Source of the DNA: Paludibacter sp. UBA5753
Lineage (GTDB): Bacteria; Bacteroidota; Bacteroidia; Bacteroidales; Paludibacteraceae
Length of the DNA stretch: 8,034 nucleotides
Direction of reading: 5' to 3'
Assembly (NCBI GenBank): GCA_002427615.1
Contig: DIFH01000087.1
Location: forward strand, 1-8,034
Part shown: in pieces, positions 5,786 to 8,034 of the stretch
How positions within the stretch are numbered: position 1 is the first letter of the stretch
Layout: each line of letters starts with the position of its first letter
Translations under genes and position numbers: made by a program
The notes under the pieces: model-generated
The model's input: the letters and a program-made list of their open reading frames with translations, nothing else
Database searches by the model: none
What the model was told of the DNA's origin: nothing

Positions 5786-6712
5786 TTATAAATTTGATGC
5801 CAGCCATTTGCGTAAAACATCCGGCGATTTTCCACAACGGCGAGCATAGTCATGAAACTGATTTTCATCAATCTTGCCAATATTGAAGTACTTTGATTTC
5901 GGATGATCGAAAATCAAGCCGCTGACCGATGCATTGGGAAACATGGCTCCGTTTTCGGTCAGCGTAATGCCTAATTCGTTGAACTTTATCAGCGGTTCAA
6001 GCCTAAAAATGATAGATTGGTCGGGCAAAGAAGGATAACCCACAGCCGGACGAATGCCGGTGTAATGCGTTTTGAACATTTCATTTACATCGAGCGGTTC
6101 ATCGGGAGCGTAGCCCCAGATTTCCTTCCGAACTTTGTAGTGCAGCCATTCGGCAGTGGCTTCGGCAAGTCGGTCGGACAATGTTTTGATCAAAATAGAA
6201 TGATACATATCGTCATCTTTCTCAAACGTTCCGGCAAACGATTCGACTCCCAGCACTGTGTTGGCAAAAACGCCTACATGATCGTTTTGGGGTTTCAGAA
6301 AATCGGCAAGTGAATAACAAAAGCCATCCGAAGATGGAATTTGCTGACGCAAAACGGGAATAGTTATTTTCCGGTTCTCAAACTCAACAATGATGTCATC
6401 CTCGTCGGAATAGGCAGGATAAATTCCTACCATGGCATTGATGACGACAATTTTTTCCTCCAGGAAACGACGAAGCATTTCTTGCGCATCTTTATAAAGT
6501 TTCAGGGCTTCCTCAGCTTTTTCTCTTTCGTCCAAAGGAAATTTTTGCAACCAACTTACACGGCATGAAGTGCAATCGCAAGCAGTTTCGATACCTTCGT
6601 ATTTGCCATTCAGTCGCCAAGCCATAAAGAAAAAAGTCCAGTGAATAAAAGGAACTATTTCGCGAAGATTAATATCTGTGAATCGGGTAATTCCCGGTTG
6701 TTTGGGTGTCAT
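5786..6712 (-). CDS. Stand-alone methionine synthase activation (reactivation) domain protein
   Basis: This corresponds to the C-terminal domain of cobalamin-dependent methionine synthase (MetH), which binds SAM and a flavodoxin partner to re-methylate oxidised cobalamin. Recognisable segments, numbered from the ATG at 6712, are FIHWTFFFMAWRLNGKY (22-38), DRLAEATAEWLHYKVRKEIW (180-199), GIRPAVGYPSLPD (219-231), containing the SAM-contacting Arg221 and Tyr226 equivalents, and NASVSGLIFDHPKSKYF (260-276). There is no homocysteine, folate or cobalamin domain, and none lies nearby, so it must act in trans on a separate MetH core. A short insert, ACDCTSCRVSWLQKFP (44-59), has three closely spaced cysteines. 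The frame could extend to a TTG at 6745, but the ATG at 6712 (308 residues) is preferred. It is followed by 144 bases carrying the trmD promoter repeat. Confidence 0.92.
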   Translation of the reverse strand: MTPKQPGITRFTDINLREIVPFIHWTFFFMAWRLNGKYEGIETACDCTSCRVSWLQKFPLDEREKAEEALKLYKDAQEMLRRFLEEKIVVINAMVGIYPAYSDEDDIIVEFENRKITIPVLRQQIPSSDGFCYSLADFLKPQNDHVGVFANTVLGVESFAGTFEKDDDMYHSILIKTLSDRLAEATAEWLHYKVRKEIWGYAPDEPLDVNEMFKTHYTGIRPAVGYPSLPDQSIIFRLEPLIKFNELGITLTENGAMFPNASVSGLIFDHPKSKYFNIGKIDENQFHDYARRCGKSPDVLRKWLASNL

Positions 6713-6821
6713 AAATTTATTTTGTGTTTTATATTTTGTGTTCAATGTTAAGGGTTCAAAAAGCTGAAATTTTATGATTTCAAGTGCTAAAGTCTCCCTT
6801 TTTCGGAGAAATTTTGAGGGA

Positions 6822-7076
6822 TCATAGCATCAACAAACTGATGGACATAACTTCCATACCAACCACAAACCCTGCAATCGAGAAATGATGTTCGCCATAT
6901 TTTTCGGCGATAGGGAGCAATTCGTCTACTGAAATAAACACCATAATACCGGCTACCAAAGCCATTAACAGTCCTAATGTAAAATCGGATATAAAAGGTA
7001 TCAATCTAAAATAACCAAATTAAACCGCCGAACGAAGTCAATATCAGGGCAAAAAGAATATTTGATGTTACTACAT
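6822..7076 (-). pseudogene. zupT: ZIP-family (ZupT-like) metal transporter, internally deleted
   Basis: Two ends of one gene are joined with the middle missing. Near the right, in the frame starting about 7074, the translation VVTSNILFALILTSFGGL resembles the first membrane helix of Bacteroidetes ZupT-type transporters; it has no in-frame ATG, the ATG at 7076 being one base out of frame. It then runs into a stop at 7008-7006. In another frame, FGYFRLIPFISDFTLG followed by LLMALVAGIMVFISVDELLP and GEHHFSIAGFVVGMEVMSIS matches the last two or three helices of the family up to the natural C-terminus and stop at 6822-6824. A full transporter is about 250-270 residues, so some 170 codons are gone. 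The junction lies at about 7014-7025. The original would have imported zinc or other divalent metals across the inner membrane. A TTG at 7004 could start a 60-residue product, but function is unlikely. Confidence 0.75.
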
Positions 7077-7111
7077 TTAAAAATTATAAACTACATTAGC
7101 AGTATAAAACA

Positions 7112-7140
7112 CAAAAATACTCGAAAAAGTTGTATTTTTG
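7112..7140. promoter_or_regulatory. Inverted repeat formed by two face-to-face -7 boxes
   Basis: CAAAAATAC (7112-7120) and GTATTTTTG (7132-7140) are perfect 9-base inverted arms around 11 bases. Each arm contains TATTTTTG, a full match to TAnnTTTG: one on the plus strand (7133-7140), 34 bases before the nitroreductase ATG, and one on the minus strand (7119 to 7112), 35 bases before the zupT remnant. Clear -33 TTG boxes are not seen. It may be a pair of promoters, an operator, or both. Confidence 0.45.
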
Positions 7141-7174
7141 ACAGGTAAAAATCAAATTAAAAAAAAATATAGTC

Positions 7175-7867
7175 ATGCAAAAAATTCACCTTATCCTTTT
7201 GGCTGCTTTATTGGCAGTCGCATCCTGCCAACAGTCCGATAAAGAATACAGCAACAATAAACAGGAAGCTGTTGTGCCCATGGAGTTAACGAAGTTCGAC
7301 ACCATTCGTTTGGAAACTCCCGACACTTTGGGCGGGAAACCATTGATGACCGCCTTGCAAAACCGTAAAAGCGATCGTCAGTTCGAAACAAAGAATCTAT
7401 CAATGAAACACTTATCCGAAATACTTTGGGCAGCCAACGGCATAAATCGGAAAAACGGAAAACGAACCGTACCCTCGGCTATGGCGCTTTATCCGCTTCA
7501 AACTTACGCGTTGTTAGCCAATGGAATTTATTTTTACAACCCGCAAAAGCATCAACTCGAACCGGTTGTTGAGGGCGATTTTCGTGAACTTGCCGGCAAA
7601 CAGGATTTTGTCAAAGGCGCTCCGTTAAACCTTGTCTTTATTGCCGATTATAAAACTTACGAAGGCGAAAAAAAGGTGGAAGCGGATAAACGGGTCCGGT
7701 TGGCTTCGCTCGATGCCGGTCATTGCTCGCAAAATGTATATTTATATTGCGCTTCGGAAGGATTGAAATGTGTGGTCCGTGCAGGAGCTCAGGAAACCGA
7801 ATTGTTGAAAGTTTTAAAACTTGATGATAAATATCAGTTCATTGTGGCACAAACAGTTGGATATTGA
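7175..7867 (+). CDS. Lipoprotein-anchored SagB-type nitroreductase family protein
   Basis: The protein begins with a lipoprotein signal peptide: MQKIHLILLAALLAVASC, with Cys18 in a lipobox (VAS-C). It should therefore be lipidated and membrane-anchored outside the cytoplasm. The rest matches FMN-dependent nitroreductases of the SagB/ThcOx-like group: LMTALQNRKSDRQF (57-70, with the RxSxR flavin-phosphate motif), LSMKHLSEILWAANGINR (75-92), RTVPSAMALYPLQTY (97-111), YFYNPQKHQLEPV (119-131), and LDAGHCSQNVYLYCASEGLK (179-198), the helix that usually contacts the flavin. It ends AQTVGY. At 230 residues it is complete. The substrate is unknown; no peptide-modification genes are nearby, so a role in azoline oxidation is not supported. 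The ATG at 7175 follows an A-rich leader without a Shine-Dalgarno sequence. It is read divergently from the zupT remnant. Confidence 0.88.
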   Translation: MQKIHLILLAALLAVASCQQSDKEYSNNKQEAVVPMELTKFDTIRLETPDTLGGKPLMTALQNRKSDRQFETKNLSMKHLSEILWAANGINRKNGKRTVPSAMALYPLQTYALLANGIYFYNPQKHQLEPVVEGDFRELAGKQDFVKGAPLNLVFIADYKTYEGEKKVEADKRVRLASLDAGHCSQNVYLYCASEGLKCVVRAGAQETELLKVLKLDDKYQFIVAQTVGY

Positions 7868-8034
7868 AACTCGTTTTTCTTTGATTGAAAAATAGCGCTA
7901 AAAATCCACAGCCCAATATTAAGTATCGGAAAGTCATTGGATCACTAAGTATGCCTCTGTTTTAGTAATTTGCAGAATTCTAATTAGTCATCCGATGACT
8001 TGTGTACATATTTGTAACTACTCAGCACCCTTTA

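Noticed and set aside
6793..6809. Terminator after the zupT remnant (TCTCC/GGAGA)
   Set aside because: The stem has only 5 base pairs and no T-run follows on the minus strand.
7986..8000. AGTCAT-CCG-ATGACT hairpin downstream of the nitroreductase
   Set aside because: The stem is perfect but short, lies over 100 bases after the gene and has no T-run; function is unclear.

Overview
The window looks like chromosomal DNA of a member of the Bacteroidota, probably order Bacteroidales. The reasons are A+T-rich gaps, TAnnTTTG-type promoter elements (the Bacteroidetes -7 box), start codons without strong Shine-Dalgarno sequences, a TrmD, a stand-alone MetH activation-domain protein and a DUF1294 protein of the kind seen in that phylum, and a fossil start of a SusC-type TonB-dependent receptor.

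Layout. Positions 91-1943 (minus strand) hold a compact type II restriction-modification pair: a PD-(D/E)XK endonuclease followed, after 2 bases, by a beta-class DNA methyltransferase. It is visibly more A+T-rich than the housekeeping genes. Positions 2044-3273 contain no intact gene but much debris: a cluster of hairpin-forming dyads (2107-2256), the tail of a transposase (2592-2819), a possible frameshifted FecR-like anti-sigma remnant (2865-2992), and a leader hairpin followed by the first 32 codons of a SusC-like receptor that then stops (3017-3182). Positions 3274-6712 carry conserved genes, all on the minus strand: argC (arginine biosynthesis), a DUF1294 membrane protein, trmD (tRNA m1G37 methyltransferase) and a stand-alone methionine-synthase reactivation domain. 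Positions 6822-7076 hold a zupT-like ZIP metal transporter reduced by internal deletion to its two ends. From 7175 on the plus strand lies a lipoprotein-anchored SagB-type nitroreductase.

The most unusual feature is a 76/77-bp near-identical direct repeat. One copy (1968-2043) lies immediately upstream of the restriction endonuclease and the other (5664-5740) immediately upstream of trmD. Both are in the same orientation, both carry the predicted promoter, and both end 22-24 bases before the start codon. The restriction operon therefore appears to use the same promoter cassette as a housekeeping tRNA-modification gene. This could be a recent promoter duplication or a mobile promoter-bearing element.

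Other regulatory structure includes 21-bp-phased direct repeats in the argC leader, and a 29-bp inverted repeat whose two arms are face-to-face -7 elements between the zupT remnant and the nitroreductase. Taken together, a conserved metabolic backbone is interrupted by an accessory stretch in which an acquired defence module sits beside a decayed nutrient-uptake locus. No clearly novel multi-gene system is visible.
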